A DNA stretch of 60,000 nt from Stramonita haemastoma (GCA_030674155.1 CM060320.1:9754400-9814399), one strand, 5' to 3'; positions 37,456 through 58,061 are shown, counted from the first letter of the stretch. The notes: generated by a model not told the origin, from the sequence alone. Translations and numbers: made by a program.

Positions 37456-37640
37456 ATACTATAGCCAAGGCCCAATGTGAACACATGCAGTTCAATATCT
37501 GCACACATTAAATCTGATCTACCTTTCAGAAAGGTAGGTTCTTCATGCCAGTAAGAACAGATAACAAAAACTGCACATATTGATGTGTGTTTATAAACAT
37601 AATCCCTGAAGACAGAATATGACCATTTTAACTGTGGACA
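37456..37640 (+). mobile_element. SINE-B fragment, strongly diverged
   Basis: A weak but ordered match: CCAAGGCCCAATGTGAACACATGC-like segment, GCACACATTAAATCTGATC, AAGGTAGGTTCTTCATGCC, AACAGATAACAAAAACTGCA. Order and spacing agree with the family, but identity is low. Confidence 0.4.
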
Positions 37641-38207
37641 ACAACAGTTGCATAAAAATCTATGTCTGTATACACAAAAAATCTCACCACTGGTGAACCT
37701 CCAAACTCCAGGTGATAAATTTAAACAAAAAATATATCAACTAAATAAACAAAATAACAGCTGTTGACATTCAAGCAAAATTAAATCAAATACAGCCAAA
37801 GACAAATCAAAGTTCATGCAAAAAACAAGCACGTTCTGACAAAGCCATTTTTTTTAGTATGCAAGCTTTACAACATCTATAAAGTGCAAAATCAAAAGTA
37901 AACAAAAAGTAATTGTGCAATCATGCTACACACTTCACTCCTTATACAGTAATATCTCGTAATTATAATGACTAAAAGAGCCAATCATGTGGTCGTCAGT
38001 TGTTGAACAAAACAATCTAAATCATGAACATTAATTAAACTTCACTGGTTCTTTCTGATCACACAGTGAATGGGACTAGAGCTGCATACTAATTACTATG
38101 TGTTTTACTTTTAGTGTATACTTATTACTATGATAAGTGCGTGTGTAAACATCATGTTGCTACCTTGCTATCCTGTTGTGTCAGAAATAACTCATACTGT
38201 AAAAAAG

Positions 38208-38447
<240 letters not shown>

Positions 38448-39439
38448 ATCAATATCATGTGCATAATCAGTTTGTTACAACGACTTTGTGGCTATGTTAT
38501 GACTTAATTTTAGATAAGTACAACTATGCTAGCTATTAAAAAAAAAAGCAACTTTGTATTCCTTGCTAGTTGAGCACTATCAATGTACTCTACTGTCCAC
38601 AAATACTAACTGGTCAACATGACATGAATATATTTCAGGAAACAGGAGGGAACCCTTGGCCTATTACCTCTCCTCTGGGAGCTCAGAAGCTTCTGAGATC
38701 TGGGTCTGATCAGAGGTGGGGGTGGAAGGTGGGGGTTCACCTCCTCCTCCTTGATCTTCCATGGCACTTTTTTGTTTTTTTTAGATTTGCATGCACAAGT
38801 CCACTCACATCATGGCAATCTGCAAAGCACTGACAATATCCATTCCACCACAGTACCTCATTTGCAACATTTAAAAAAATCATGCAGTTACATGGTAAAA
38901 AGCATTATTAAAAAAACAAAAAAAACAAACCCCATCGGGTGATAATCATTTGAATACTTTTTAACATCATTTATTGGGCAAGTCCAAGATTAGATTATCC
39001 TGTCCCATGCACTTAACCACAAAGTTCAATGAACATGCAAAACAGACAACAACAACAACACAGAAAGAAAGGAAAACATGCAGTGTATGATTAATCACTG
39101 GTATACAGCATGCAAAGCATGATTATATTGATCACTTATAAGAAACATGGCCAGTTCTTATATCAAGCAACAGAAATAGGTATAATCATGTATTTTACAA
39201 ACAAGGTTTAAAACTGAGTCTGGTAAAATCTAAGCCTGTAACTGTAAGAGGATACTGCAAAAAGAAACAATCAACATAGAAATTTTTGTCCTTTCACATT
39301 TTAATTATTTAAAATATTATATTATTGGAGTGTGCGTGTGTGTGTCTACAGATATGATGTGTGTGTGCATGCGTGCGTGCATACGTGCGTGGTGTGTTTT
39401 GTTGTTGTGTTGTGAGTGAGAGAGTGTGTATGTAGATGA

Positions 39440-39442
<3 letters not shown>

Positions 39443-39504
<62 letters not shown>
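39443..39504. repeat. (GT)n tract at SINE tail
   Basis: About 31 GT units continuous with the A/T-rich tail of the SINE-B copy at 39505. Confidence 0.95.
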
Positions 39505-39507
<3 letters not shown>

Positions 39508-39866
39508 ATTTTTATTTTATTTATTCTTTTATTTTCTTCTTTTATATCGAGGATAATGGGATAAGCACTCTTCTGCTTTTTAACATCCAGTCCCTGTGTG
39601 TATGCAGTTTTTGTAAATGTCATCTGTTCCCACCGCCACACGATGGCCTACTCTTATGAAAAGCGGAACAGGATTTCATGTGTGTGCAAGATGTTCTGCG
39701 TGCGTTTACACACAGGACCTCGGTTTATAGTTTCATCCGAAGGACTTTGGGGGAAAGTGGAGTCAGCGCTGATGTTAACTCCAGGAGAAAAATCTCCTCG
39801 AACGGGAATCGAACCCAGGTTGTCAAATTGTGAGCGCAATGTTCTGACCACTAGGCTATCTCAACT
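39505..39866 (-). mobile_element. SINE-B copy, near full length (tRNA-derived)
   Basis: On the minus strand the head has an A-box-like TAGCCTAGTGG and a perfect B box GGTTCGATTCC at tRNA spacing. A body with fixed landmarks follows (ATAAACCGAGGTCC, GTAGGCCATCGTG, TGCATACACACAGGGAC, ATTATCCTCGATA) and then an (AATAAA)-type tail. The tail runs straight into a long (AC)n array. It is the best copy of the family in this window. Confidence 0.85.
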
Positions 39867-39917
39867 ATCTGTGTTGTTTTGTTGTGTTGTGAGTGAGAGA
39901 GTGTGTATCACTGTATG

Positions 39918-39961
39918 TGAGTGAGTGAGTGAGTGAGTGAGTGAGTGAGTGAGTGAGTGTG

Positions 39962-40003
<42 letters not shown>

Positions 40004-40023
40004 TGTGTGTGTGTGTGTGTGTG
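39918..40023. repeat. (GTGA)n then (GT)n
   Basis: Ten GTGA units followed by GT blocks with one GG interruption. Confidence 0.95.
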
Positions 40024-40551
40024 TACATAAAATATACATAGTTTACAATAAACATACATATATATATAATGCATGCACACACACACTTACACATGTGTGT
40101 GCGCATGTCTGTGTGCATGCACACATTACAATATATGAGAGAAAGAGGGGGGAAGGGGAAGACAGAGAGTCTATCATCTATGCATGTGTGTGATGATGAA
40201 GATGTGCTCAGACTAACATTCTAGTATTCAGGCAGAACAGGAGATTTCCTACTTAACTTAGGGATGTAATATGAAATTATCTAAATAAATTCCTCTCCCA
40301 GATTGAATATTTGCTAAGTCAAAAATGACTTTCAAGAAAAGTTCCTGCCTATAGACGGCACTGCACTCACCTCCTTCCACTGGCAGTAACCCACTAATTT
40401 AATCAGGGTCCAACTCAGTAACTTACTTCTATGACATTAATCCCTTATGGTAAAAGATTTCAGCTAAAAATATAACTCATAAAATATACATTTTATCCAG
40501 AGTTCCCACTCCTGTAATAAGCATGAGTAACTATGTGAGTTAGTGTGACTG

Positions 40552-40907
<356 letters not shown>

Positions 40908-41229
40908 TTCACAGAGAGCCAGGGAAAAAGAGAGAAAGAACTGAAATTTAATGAAAACAGGCCAAGAGCTTCTTTTACTCACTGGGAAGAAACACAAACA
41001 ACTTTAACATAACAGTGACATAGATTTGATACACTGATATATTATATATATTATAAACTATATTATTGATGAAGAATGTGTAGTCCATATTAATTATGGC
41101 AGGCATACATCAGAGAGAGAGACTCAGAGAGAGAGAGAGAGAGAGGGGGGAAGACAGACAGACACACAGACAGACAGACAGAGACAGAGACACAGAGAGA
41201 CACACACAGAGAGTGTATGCCATGAGTAT

Positions 41230-41944
<715 letters not shown>

Positions 41945-42287
41945 AGTGCCCACACATGAACATTACTAATAGTATATAGTGTATTTATTGATGGTGGTTT
42001 TTTTCCCCGGAGTTTCCTATGCAAGTGTGACTGAGCGTACGGTGGCTTATTTCTGTTTCATTTGGTTTGAGACTGTATTGGAATTTTAGAGAAAATGTAA
42101 TTGGGTTGATCAATAGCTTATTCGTTAGTCTTTTTGTCATTTCTTTAGCATTTTCACCGTGAGCTTGCCAAGAGAATTTCGTACCGTTTTCAGTATACTT
42201 TAGTGCGACTTATGCACGTCGATTTTTTTTTTTAATGCGAAACATGGAGTGAGTGTCCAACAAAACATTGCTAATTACAATTCTTAC

Positions 42288-42440
42288 CCGAAAAGAAAAG
42301 AATTCTTCAGTGGTCCAACTCCAGCAATATGCTTTGTTTTCAAATCGTTCTGCTATCAACAACTGCAAGCCTCGTCTGATAGTTGACTCAAACAGCGACT
42401 GTCGACTGCTAACCAACTGTCGTCTCTTCATCAATCAAAT
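42288..42440 (-). other. Candidate 5'UTR exon on minus strand (KLC leader?)
   Basis: A strong minus-strand donor, TTCGG/GTAAGA, ends at 42288. Sequence upstream of it (up to about 42440) is less AT-rich and CpG-containing. It faces away from the eIF5 first exon, about 300 bp distant. The next acceptor on the minus strand with supported coding sequence is KLC exon 1 at 32671. I infer it is the KLC leader exon; its 5' end is not determinable here. Confidence 0.35.
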
Positions 42441-42660
42441 CTAATCGTTGCAATGACAATATTGAAAAAAAGGGCTCTCAACTGATCTTACCAAGCTTTC
42501 ATTTCACAATCCACTATTGCCCATTTATACTCAAACAACAAAGCATCGGTGTGTGAAGAAAAAAGAAAACAAAACACTTCCCCTCTGTCATTTGTCCATT
42601 TCTCGTAGCATGGCGGATATTTCACGCGTGATCTCGCGTAGGCTAGCTTTTAACTCGTGA
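42440..42660. promoter_or_regulatory. Putative shared promoter of KLC and eIF5
   Basis: A patch with locally raised CpG content (CGCGTGATCTCGCG near 42625) between the minus-strand donor at 42288 and the plus-strand donor at 42726. It has no TATA box at a convincing position. GCATGGCGGAT at 42608-42618 matches the YY1-like ATGGCGG motif often just downstream of housekeeping transcription starts. Exact starts are inferred. Confidence 0.45.
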
Positions 42661-42725
42661 ACATTTGCGACAAAATTTCGTCACTGTCTCCATCCGGGTA
42701 TCTTTTGCGCACAACGCAACTAGAG
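42610..42725 (+). other. EIF5: eIF5 5'UTR exon 1 (5' end approximate)
   Basis: The 3' end is set by donor CTAGAG/GTAAGA. The 5' end is unknown and placed at the ATGGCGG motif. It contains a 16-residue upstream ORF (42610-42660) whose AUG has A at -3 and G at +4. If transcription starts at or just after this motif, that AUG would be absent or too close to the cap to matter. Confidence 0.55.
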
Positions 42726-42868
42726 GTAAGACGACCGCCAGCTGTACTCTTGTACGATAAAAGGTTTCTGCGTTGCAATATGTTATAATATATTTGATCT
42801 GTTATTTTGTTAATGTTTTCCAACTAACTGCTGACATTTTTTTGACAGAAGTTTCTCATTTGTTTCAG

Positions 42869-43013
42869 AAACTGTGCTTGAAGTCCTTTTCTTGAGGACG
42901 GTTCACGTCATTGGGGCTCGTTCCCTTGGGTTTTATTGGTGCCAGTTTGGCAACACCTTTTGGAGAGACATCCTACTGCGCATTAGGTTTTATGACGGTT
43001 TTGAGTCAAATCG
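42869..43013 (+). other. EIF5: eIF5 5'UTR exon 2
   Basis: 145 nt with acceptor TTTGTTTCAG and donor ATCG/GTAAGT, both strong. It is non-coding for eIF5. Its only ATG (42992, T at -3, A at +4: weak) opens a frame that, after splicing to exon 3, stays open across the eIF5 start codon. Assignment to eIF5 rests on position, splice strength and that continued frame. Confidence 0.6.
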
Positions 43014-43849
43014 GTAAGTATCCTGAGTTAAAATATCCATCTATTTGAAAATTTGACATTTTTCTGTTTGAGTGTGAGAACATGTCATGCCCCAGACAAT
43101 CCGCCATTTTCGTAGCCACGTTAGCCCACGTGCTGTCTGGGTAAATTAATTGCACGCCTACAGTTGTACATGTAATACGATTATTTTCATTCAGCAGTAG
43201 GCCTATAAGGTTGTTGATATGATTAGTCTTAAGTAAATCAGCAGTACTCATCAGGTGGTGGTGGTGAAGACCTAAATTTCGGTGGGAGACCTAAAAGGCA
43301 AAATTGTTGACATTTAGAGACTGGGTGTGACTTGCATTGATTCAGCATGCAGGAAAAACATATGGCGAACTCTTACCAGCAGGTTTTGCCTTGGACATCA
43401 TTTGGGCATAAATAGCTTAGTTGGTGAGATATCAGTGTTTAAGCACAAGTGGTTAAGCCATCTGTTTTAACCCCCCCCCCCCCCCCCCTTCAGTTGATAT
43501 TGCTATTGGTTACAATGATTCCTTTCACTGCAATTGGCCAGTCATTGGAGGTAGTAAATTTTACTACCATAAGGCATGAAAGTAACATAGGATTTTGTGT
43601 TACATGTATGCCATCCCAGAGGTTTTCCCTGTGGCAAAGTAATTTGTTTTGCAATTTAGTTCCATGTCCCACAAATGCATCTTGGTTTGGAAGCCAAGAA
43701 GGCCCAAGCCAAACCTCACTATGAAAACTCGGTTGGTGGTGTCAGTTTGTTTTAAAAGGCTCTGAAGCATATAATTCAAGCACACGATACTCTCCTGCTA
43801 ACCACTCTTACAATACGCTCTCCTGCTCATAGAAGGCAGCTTTTATATA

Positions 43850-44794
43850 CAGGGTTCGCGCTAGGATTTTTCAAAACCGGTACTGGGAGTTGCCATTTCA
43901 GCGACATCTTGACCAACTCCCCAAAATCGGCCCCCAGAAAATAAAATCCGGTATCTACTGTGAACAAAACGAAACTATTCAGTGAGGGGGTGGGGGAGGG
44001 GGGAATTGTTCGGCAGCAAAGCTAAATCTAAATTGAACGCGAATCTCTCAGACTTTGACTGCCGTGCTGCTGCCACTCGTTTCTTGTGCATGAAGCCACG
44101 CAGGAAATAGGATTTTTCTCTAGCGCCTGTGTCACTGTCTGTGTCAGTCTGTTGTTTTGCATGGCATCATTCGTGTGACTTATATTCTTCTTTCTTGTTT
44201 CTATGCTTAGCGCTCATCTAGATCTTTCGTTCACTTTAGATTTTGTTTTCGACTCCTCTCTCAAAGCAACGCGCAAATTCATAGTCATAGACCCTCCGCT
44301 TTTCGCTTTTCGTAAGAGCAGGCCATCGTGTGCTGGTGGGAACAGATGACATTTACAAAACTGCATACACACGGGGACTAAATGTAAAAAGCACAGGAGT
44401 GCTTATTCCATTATCCTCGATATAAAAGATTAAAAGAATAAAGAATAAATAAATCTAGGCCCCCATTTACTCATTGCGAATGGAAGTCACTGTCATGCCG
44501 AGAAGAGCGCGAAGCTCTATTCTTTAACAGTAAAGCTTGCTGTTCTGCGTGCTAGGCTAATTAAATGAGGCTGGCGCCAAAGATGTTCGTCGGAAGGGGT
44601 AGGTGCGTAAGCACAGTACAGGCGCATGACAGGCTGTCAGAAAACGTCACTTCAGACTCTTTTTTTTGAGACGGAAATCTAATCGGTCAAAGGCAAACAG
44701 AATCGGTATGCAGTACCGGCTGCTTCGAAAATTTCCGGTATTCCCTGTTTACAATTGGTAAAATACCGACAATTATCGGTTATCGCGAACCCTG
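43850..44794. mobile_element. hAT-like TIR element with nested SINE
   Basis: Left end CAGGGTTCGCGCTA and right end (reverse complement) CAGGGTTCGCGATA form clear TIRs of about 12-14 bp. Subterminal CGGTACTGG/CAGTACCGG motifs are also inverted. The CAGGG-type terminus is typical of hAT. Flanks share only ATATA directly adjacent (hAT normally gives 8 bp), so superfamily assignment is tentative. A SINE-B fragment (about 44285-44455) has inserted into it. No transposase frame. Confidence 0.72.
44285..44455 (+). mobile_element. SINE-B fragment nested in the hAT-like element
   Basis: Body: GAGCAGGCCATCGTGTG, GCATACACACGGGGACTA, ATTCCATTATCCTCGATA, tail AATAAAGAATAAATAAAT. It lies wholly inside the TIRs at 43850/44794, so it inserted after the DNA element. 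Confidence 0.8.
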
Positions 44795-45223
44795 ATATAA
44801 CCCCACTCCCACCCTACCCCGTCTTCCACATTCCCTGCATGGCCATATTTGGTGGAATGTGTAGTGCCAGGGCTTTATTGTGTTTGTGTGTGTTAGTCTG
44901 GCTTCAATTGATACATTCCAACTTCAGGGCAGCTCATTAAAAGATTCTCTTTTTTTAAAATTTCAGACTTGCATGATTTTTCTTATGACAGGAAAAATGG
45001 TAAGGAAAAAGACAGAGAAACAGAGTGGTGGAAAGGAGTAATTTCTAGCAGAGAATTTCCTGAAGGTGGGGCACCTATTTATACTGAAAGAATATGGGGA
45101 ATGATGAAACAGGAGAAATTTGTAAGCCAGAATTTCCAGATGGAAATGCTAAAAAGATTGTCAGTATTGTGGGTTTCTTCACCTATGATCATGATGTGCA
45201 AACAAAATTTTTTTTTTTTTTTT

Positions 45224-45395
45224 TGAATGTGAAGGTAATGGAATAAGCACTTGTTTATAATTTAAGCTACAGGCCCATGTGCATGCAGTTTTGTAAATTT
45301 TGTCATCAGTTTTTACTGACATGGGTTCACTTTTCTTCTAAAAAGCAGGACAAGCTTTGATGTGTACACAAGAACTTATTTGACCTGCTTAAAAA
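45224..45395 (-). mobile_element. SINE-B fragment, diverged
   Basis: Minus-oriented tail and body: AATGGAATAAGCACTTG, CAGGCCCATGTGCATGCAG, then a diverged match to the GCAGGACAAG / GTGTACACAAG part. It starts at a poly-T (tail) stretch. Confidence 0.6.
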
Positions 45396-45693
45396 GGTGG
45401 TTATAACTGAGAAAGGCATAGGGTCTTTGCTTGTCTCCCCCCCTTCCTTCCTCTGTCCCTCCCTCTCTTCCCCCATCCCTCTTCACTGATCTTCCCCTAC
45501 ACACTTAGAACTTTCAGTTTTATAAATTATATTATACACACTTGTTTCAAGATCTTCCTTTTCAGGGTTGTTTTGTTGTTGGGTTTTGGGGGGGGGGGGG
45601 GGGGGGGGTTGTTTTCGTTTTTTTAAGCTTTTTGGTGAGAAAGATCAAAAAAGTTTATGAAGTTGTTTACAATGGGGAAACATTTTTTTTTAA

Positions 45694-46749
45694 CCCTTTG
45701 CTTGGCACAACGCACCAAAGCGCCCGACCCTGTCCTTGGGCAAAACGCCCCAAAGTGCCCGGCGACATCACCGTCACTTCAGAGCGATCATACATTCGAA
45801 ATTCCCGCCAATCTCGCTTCAAATCACGTGAATATAGAAGCCACGAGACTGCCCGCGAGACTTCCGCGTGTTTATTACAAATGGCTGCGATTGGAGTGAG
45901 TTTGTTGCAAGTTTTGGAGGAAAAAAATCACAAATTTTTCCAAGATGGATGCTATCTTCGAACCCGACATGTACGATCGTTTTTACAGCTTCCATGCCGA
46001 AATATGACGCTGTGAGATGTGTATCTAGGCTCAAATACCGATGTAATCGATCCTAGTAGTGTGTGCACTTCTGAGTTTGTTGACTGAAGTGAGAGAGACG
46101 ACTTTGACTACAGCGAAGTTCGAGACAAAAATCGATCGTCAAATCTAACACGGCCGATACGCGTTTTGAATTCTACTCTTAGATTTGGGGAAATTATTGC
46201 GGATTTCAAGTTCGGCAATGGTTCAGAACTTGATATATTTTGTTATTTGGTTGCTATTCGGGATTTTGATACAGTAGCGGCTCAAACTTAAACGTTAAGC
46301 TGATCGCGATCATCTGTAAACAAAAATGGCGATCGTCGGAATGTTCAATGTGTTCGTGCACCATTTATCAAAAAAACTATAAAACCAACAGTAGGTTGAA
46401 AATATCTTTTCTATATTTGTTTCTTAATGTTTTAGTTTTTATTTAATCAAAATCCATGCACGCGTTCTAAAGTTATTGCAACGCTAACTGTAACACACAC
46501 AAACCAATCAATGACTTTGTGTGTTTATGCATTATAATTCTAAAAGAAAATAAAGATAATGACAAAAATTGGGTATTAGCAATTTCTTTATTCATTTCTG
46601 CATCTTGCTGTTTTTATTTCATCAAAATCCACCCGACCATTGTAGAGTTATTGCATGTTAAATACATACACCCACTCACAAGCCATCCACCTCCATTTTC
46701 TCTGCCCGGCAGGAAGGTGACAAATGATTTTGCTGTGCCCAGCAAAGGG
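45694..46749. mobile_element. piggyBac-type non-autonomous element
   Basis: The termini are inverted: left CCCTTTGCTTGGCACA, right (reverse complement) CCCTTTGCTGGGCACA, immediately flanked by TTAA on both sides (45690-45693 and 46750-46753). TTAA target sites with CCC-starting short TIRs are diagnostic of piggyBac. The element is 1056 bp. It has no long transposase frame, so it is non-autonomous. An internal imperfect direct repeat (around 46440-46480 and 46617-46655, sharing ATCAAAATCCA and AGTTATTGCA) is present. The left half is CpG-rich, unlike its surroundings. Confidence 0.88.
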
Positions 46750-47033
46750 TTAACTAAAACAAATGTTTTTCATTTCAAAAATGTATTGCTGGGTCTGAAG
46801 ATACTGTCAGAAAAAAAACATAGAAAAATGTCACAACAATCTAATGATATATGAGGGTGCACAGGCAAGTTTTTGTCTGTTAGCCACCGTGAAACATTTC
46901 TATGGTAACTGGAGCTACAGAGTCTAATTTGACAAAAGTTTGGTAAATTTTGCATGGTAAATTGATCTAATTTTATTTTAATAGCTATATCGGGCCAAGT
47001 AAAAAAATAATCATACGGAACAAATTTGGGCAG

Positions 47034-47164
47034 AATAGCCTCTCGTGGTTAGAGCATTACACAGGATTTGATAGCTTATGTGTGAGGCACCCCATCAACG
47101 GGATATTTCCCTGTAGATGACATCAGTACTGATTCCATTCACTCCAAAGTCCAGATAAGACTGT

Positions 47165-47215
<51 letters not shown>

Positions 47216-47222
47216 AAAAAAA
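47034..47222 (+). mobile_element. SINE-B head with (AC)n and poly-A end
   Basis: Plus-oriented tRNA-like A-box region (TAGCCTCTCGTGGTTAGAGC), degenerate B region, then the segment equivalent to CAGTACTGATTCCATTCACT..CCAAAGTCC. It is cut at 47165 by (AC)n and poly-A. Confidence 0.55.
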
Positions 47223-47917
47223 ATGTCATTTCCAAAACTTCTAAACATTTTCTTCAGTGCTCTTTTTTCTTTATGTTTATTCCTTCTGGCAACCCCTTTT
47301 CCCAGCTAGTCTGTATCTCATCCCCTCACCCACCCATCCCTCTCTTTCTCTTCTCTCCTCCTTTTTTCAGCCCCTTTCCTATGTCACAGTCGGTCTCTGT
47401 TTTCCTTTGCAAATAGCAAACTTGGGGCTGTGCCCCTAGAAGAGTTATGGGAGAAAAGTTAAATTTTTGTAGATTGCCTTTTTAGAACTTAACCATGGAG
47501 AGAAAAAAATTAGTTTGAGAAGAAAAAATAGTAGTGTTTGAGAGCTGAACAAAAACGCTAAAAGTTGCCATAACAAAAAAAATGTGGGCAAAAAATGTTG
47601 ATGAAATGCACTGGTCTCAAAAATAGTGTTTTTAAACTAAGTTTTGGGGGGGGGGGGGGGGGGGGGGAGAATATGGGAGTCTGGCATTTGGTTATTAAAC
47701 ATGTTAATAGTGAAAAATTGTGTCTGATCTGTATGATAATTCTGTTTGCAGGGCCCCTGCTGAGGCACTCAAGAACCATTGCGACCCGCAATCAAACATT
47801 TAGGAGTTTGGAAACTCCAGAAGTTTTTATGAAGTTCTCGACGTTTCCCAGCCATTGGAGCAAAAGTCATTGTAGTATTCACAGGAAAAGAAAGCCTTAC
47901 CAAATAAACCAGGAAAC

Positions 47918-56014
<8,097 letters not shown>

Positions 56015-56715
56015 ACCTGAGCTTCTGATGGACCTGTGCCACATCATCAGCAGATTGTGATGCCATTGATTTCTGATGGCGTGTGATTTCTGTAGTGTTA
56101 AGACACTTAGACCCTGTTAACTCTTCTCTTGGTTAGAGTGGCCCTTTGTTCCCTAAGTACATAGTTCACATTGGGAAAGGGAGCCAAATGCAGGTTACGG
56201 GTAATGGGGGGGATATTTGTCGTCTGTCAAAAACCTCCTCTTTTTTGTCTTATCCAGTAATTCATGACCCATTGATTTGTCTGCCTTCCAAATGCCCAGT
56301 TTTGTCCTACAAAAAAATTATATACTGATCTTTTGTTTTTAAGGAAAAAATGATTGGTGTCATAAACAATTAAAAAAAGAACTGTATAGATGCATACAAT
56401 TTTTTTGTATATAGCTTAAAGAATGTTTGTGACTTTCACTTAAATTTTATTCAAGGAAAGGAATAATATATTGGTTTGGGCTTGTTTTGGGGGAGACTTT
56501 TTTCTCTCCCCTTTGGAGGGGGTGAGGGGTAGTTCCTCAGTACATTTTTTCTAACCAGAGGTACTTTTGTGTGTGGTGAAATATACACAAATTAAGCATG
56601 CGGGCCAGCCATGAGAACTGTCTTGGTGTTGTGTTGATTTCTTTTTTCTTCTTTTTTTGTCCCATGTGAAAGGTGAAATATAACTTCAATAAACATTGTG
56701 AATAAGTTTAAAAGT
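56015..56715 (+). other. EIF5: eIF5 3'UTR with poly(A) signal
   Basis: About 700 bp of AU-rich, U-run-containing sequence after the stop, ending near an AATAAA at 56688-56693. Two weaker alternatives lie downstream (ATAATAAAG near 56836 and AAATAAAAG near 56943). Cleavage at about 56710 is inferred. Confidence 0.75.
56688..56693 (+). terminator. Poly(A) signal of eIF5
   Basis: Canonical AATAAA about 675 nt after the stop codon, followed by a GT-containing stretch (ATTGTGAAT), the usual arrangement for cleavage and polyadenylation. Confidence 0.75.
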
Positions 56716-57236
56716 GGTTTTATTTAAGAATGAGACTTGACAGAAAAGAAAACTTGGCCACACTTTGTGATTTTTATAGGTAAATTTTATCACTTGTTTT
56801 CAGTAGGTTTTTTCTTTAAATGACCCTAATATGAATAATAAAGTTTTCTTCTTATATTATGATCATTTCTCTTATTTCCTGCACTTGGCAAATTGTTTTT
56901 CTCAGTTTACAGTTAAATGACAGCTTTCATCATTGTCATTTCAAATAAAAGGGTTATAAACATTCACGGTTGAGTTTTGTGTTTTCAAAAAATAAGTTGT
57001 GCTGTGTATATGTGCAGTCCACAAATTTTATGCATGAAAGGAACTAAAGAAACGTGCATAGTAAAATTGCAAGGGCATGCCCAGAAATTTGGAAAAACAA
57101 TGGTGCACAGAAGTCGGCTGTAGGACTGACACACCAGTGTAAAAGAAGCAAATGGCAGGCATGCAAGTAAGGGAAGCGAGAGAAAAATTCCCCATTGAGC
57201 TGCCAATCAACTCTTATACATGGGGATCTGCTATTT

Positions 57237-57658
57237 GTGACGCTCCACCACATAATGAGACGGAGTGCACATGAGGTCAATTTTTAGTTATTGACATGTT
57301 ATTAATGTGCAATAAAGTGGCTATCAAATACAAAAAACAGATTGAAAATCGGACAATTCTGTGCAACATTATTACAAATTGAAATGATAGACTGCAGGAT
57401 GTGACAAAATGAGAAACGGGCAAGTTTATTTTAGTAAAAGGTTGTCAGAATGAGTGCTTTGGTATTTTCAAAACACATTTAAAAGCAAAAGGAATAAAAA
57501 TGATACCTTGATATTTCATTAAAAGATAAATAAACATATCTAGTTTAATAATCAATCTAAATCACAAAATTGACAACTTGACCCCCACCTGCCTTTAAAG
57601 GCTCCTAGCGCAAAATTGGGTAATGTGCTAAGCGACTCATTTCGTGGTGGAGCGTCAC
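57237..57658. mobile_element. 422-bp TIR element (MITE), ATTT duplication
   Basis: Left GTGACGCTCCACCAC followed by an AATGAG match pairs with right-end reverse complement GTGACGCTCCACCACGAAATGAG, giving a TIR of about 22 bp with 1-2 mismatches. ATTT occurs directly outside both ends (57233-57236 and 57659-57662), suggesting a 4-bp target duplication. There is no coding capacity. I do not recognise the superfamily with confidence. Confidence 0.82.
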
Positions 57659-58061
57659 ATTTAATACAGAGTTTGTATTGGGCGGAGGAGTGAAGTCCTG
57701 GAGGAAAAAAACGGTTCTGATGTGCAGGGTTTGGTAAAACACTGGATTTGCCTCACCCTCCATAAAGTCAACCTTTCACTTCAAAAGTAGTGTAAAAACA
57801 AAACTGAAAACAGATTTGTAGTAAATTGGAAAATGAGTTTGGTAGATCAGTCTCCCTCTTCTTGGCCAAAATGTGTATAATGGTAAGAAGTGTTGAGTGC
57901 CTTTCTTCTCTCTGTTACCTATCCACTAAAAAGTGATATTAGACTGGTAAACGGGGAAGGTAAAGAGATGAAAAGTTGTCAGTCTGTAGAGTTCAATGGG
58001 GAATTTTTTTTTTTTTTTTAATTAAAAAAAAAACGGCTCATCTTTTTTTTCCTTTTTTTTT

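Larger units (their letters stand above)
43014..47751 (+). other. eIF5 5'UTR intron 2 (4.7 kb), host of DNA elements
   Basis: Large leader intron. It contains a hAT-like TIR element (43850-44794) with a nested SINE-B, a second SINE-B fragment (45224-45395), a piggyBac-type element (45694-46749), a SINE-B head (47034-47165) with (AC)n and poly-A tail, and poly-G runs at 45589-45608 and 47645-47667. Confidence 0.75.

Noticed and set aside
39800..39870. Apparent tRNA gene (A and B boxes) on the minus strand
   Set aside because: No full cloverleaf or acceptor stem; the sequence continues into the SINE-B body shared by other copies.
45542..46015. 157-codon plus-strand frame in the eIF5 leader intron
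   Set aside because: It straddles the left boundary of the piggyBac-type element and a poly-G run, so it cannot be one gene; no transposase motif.
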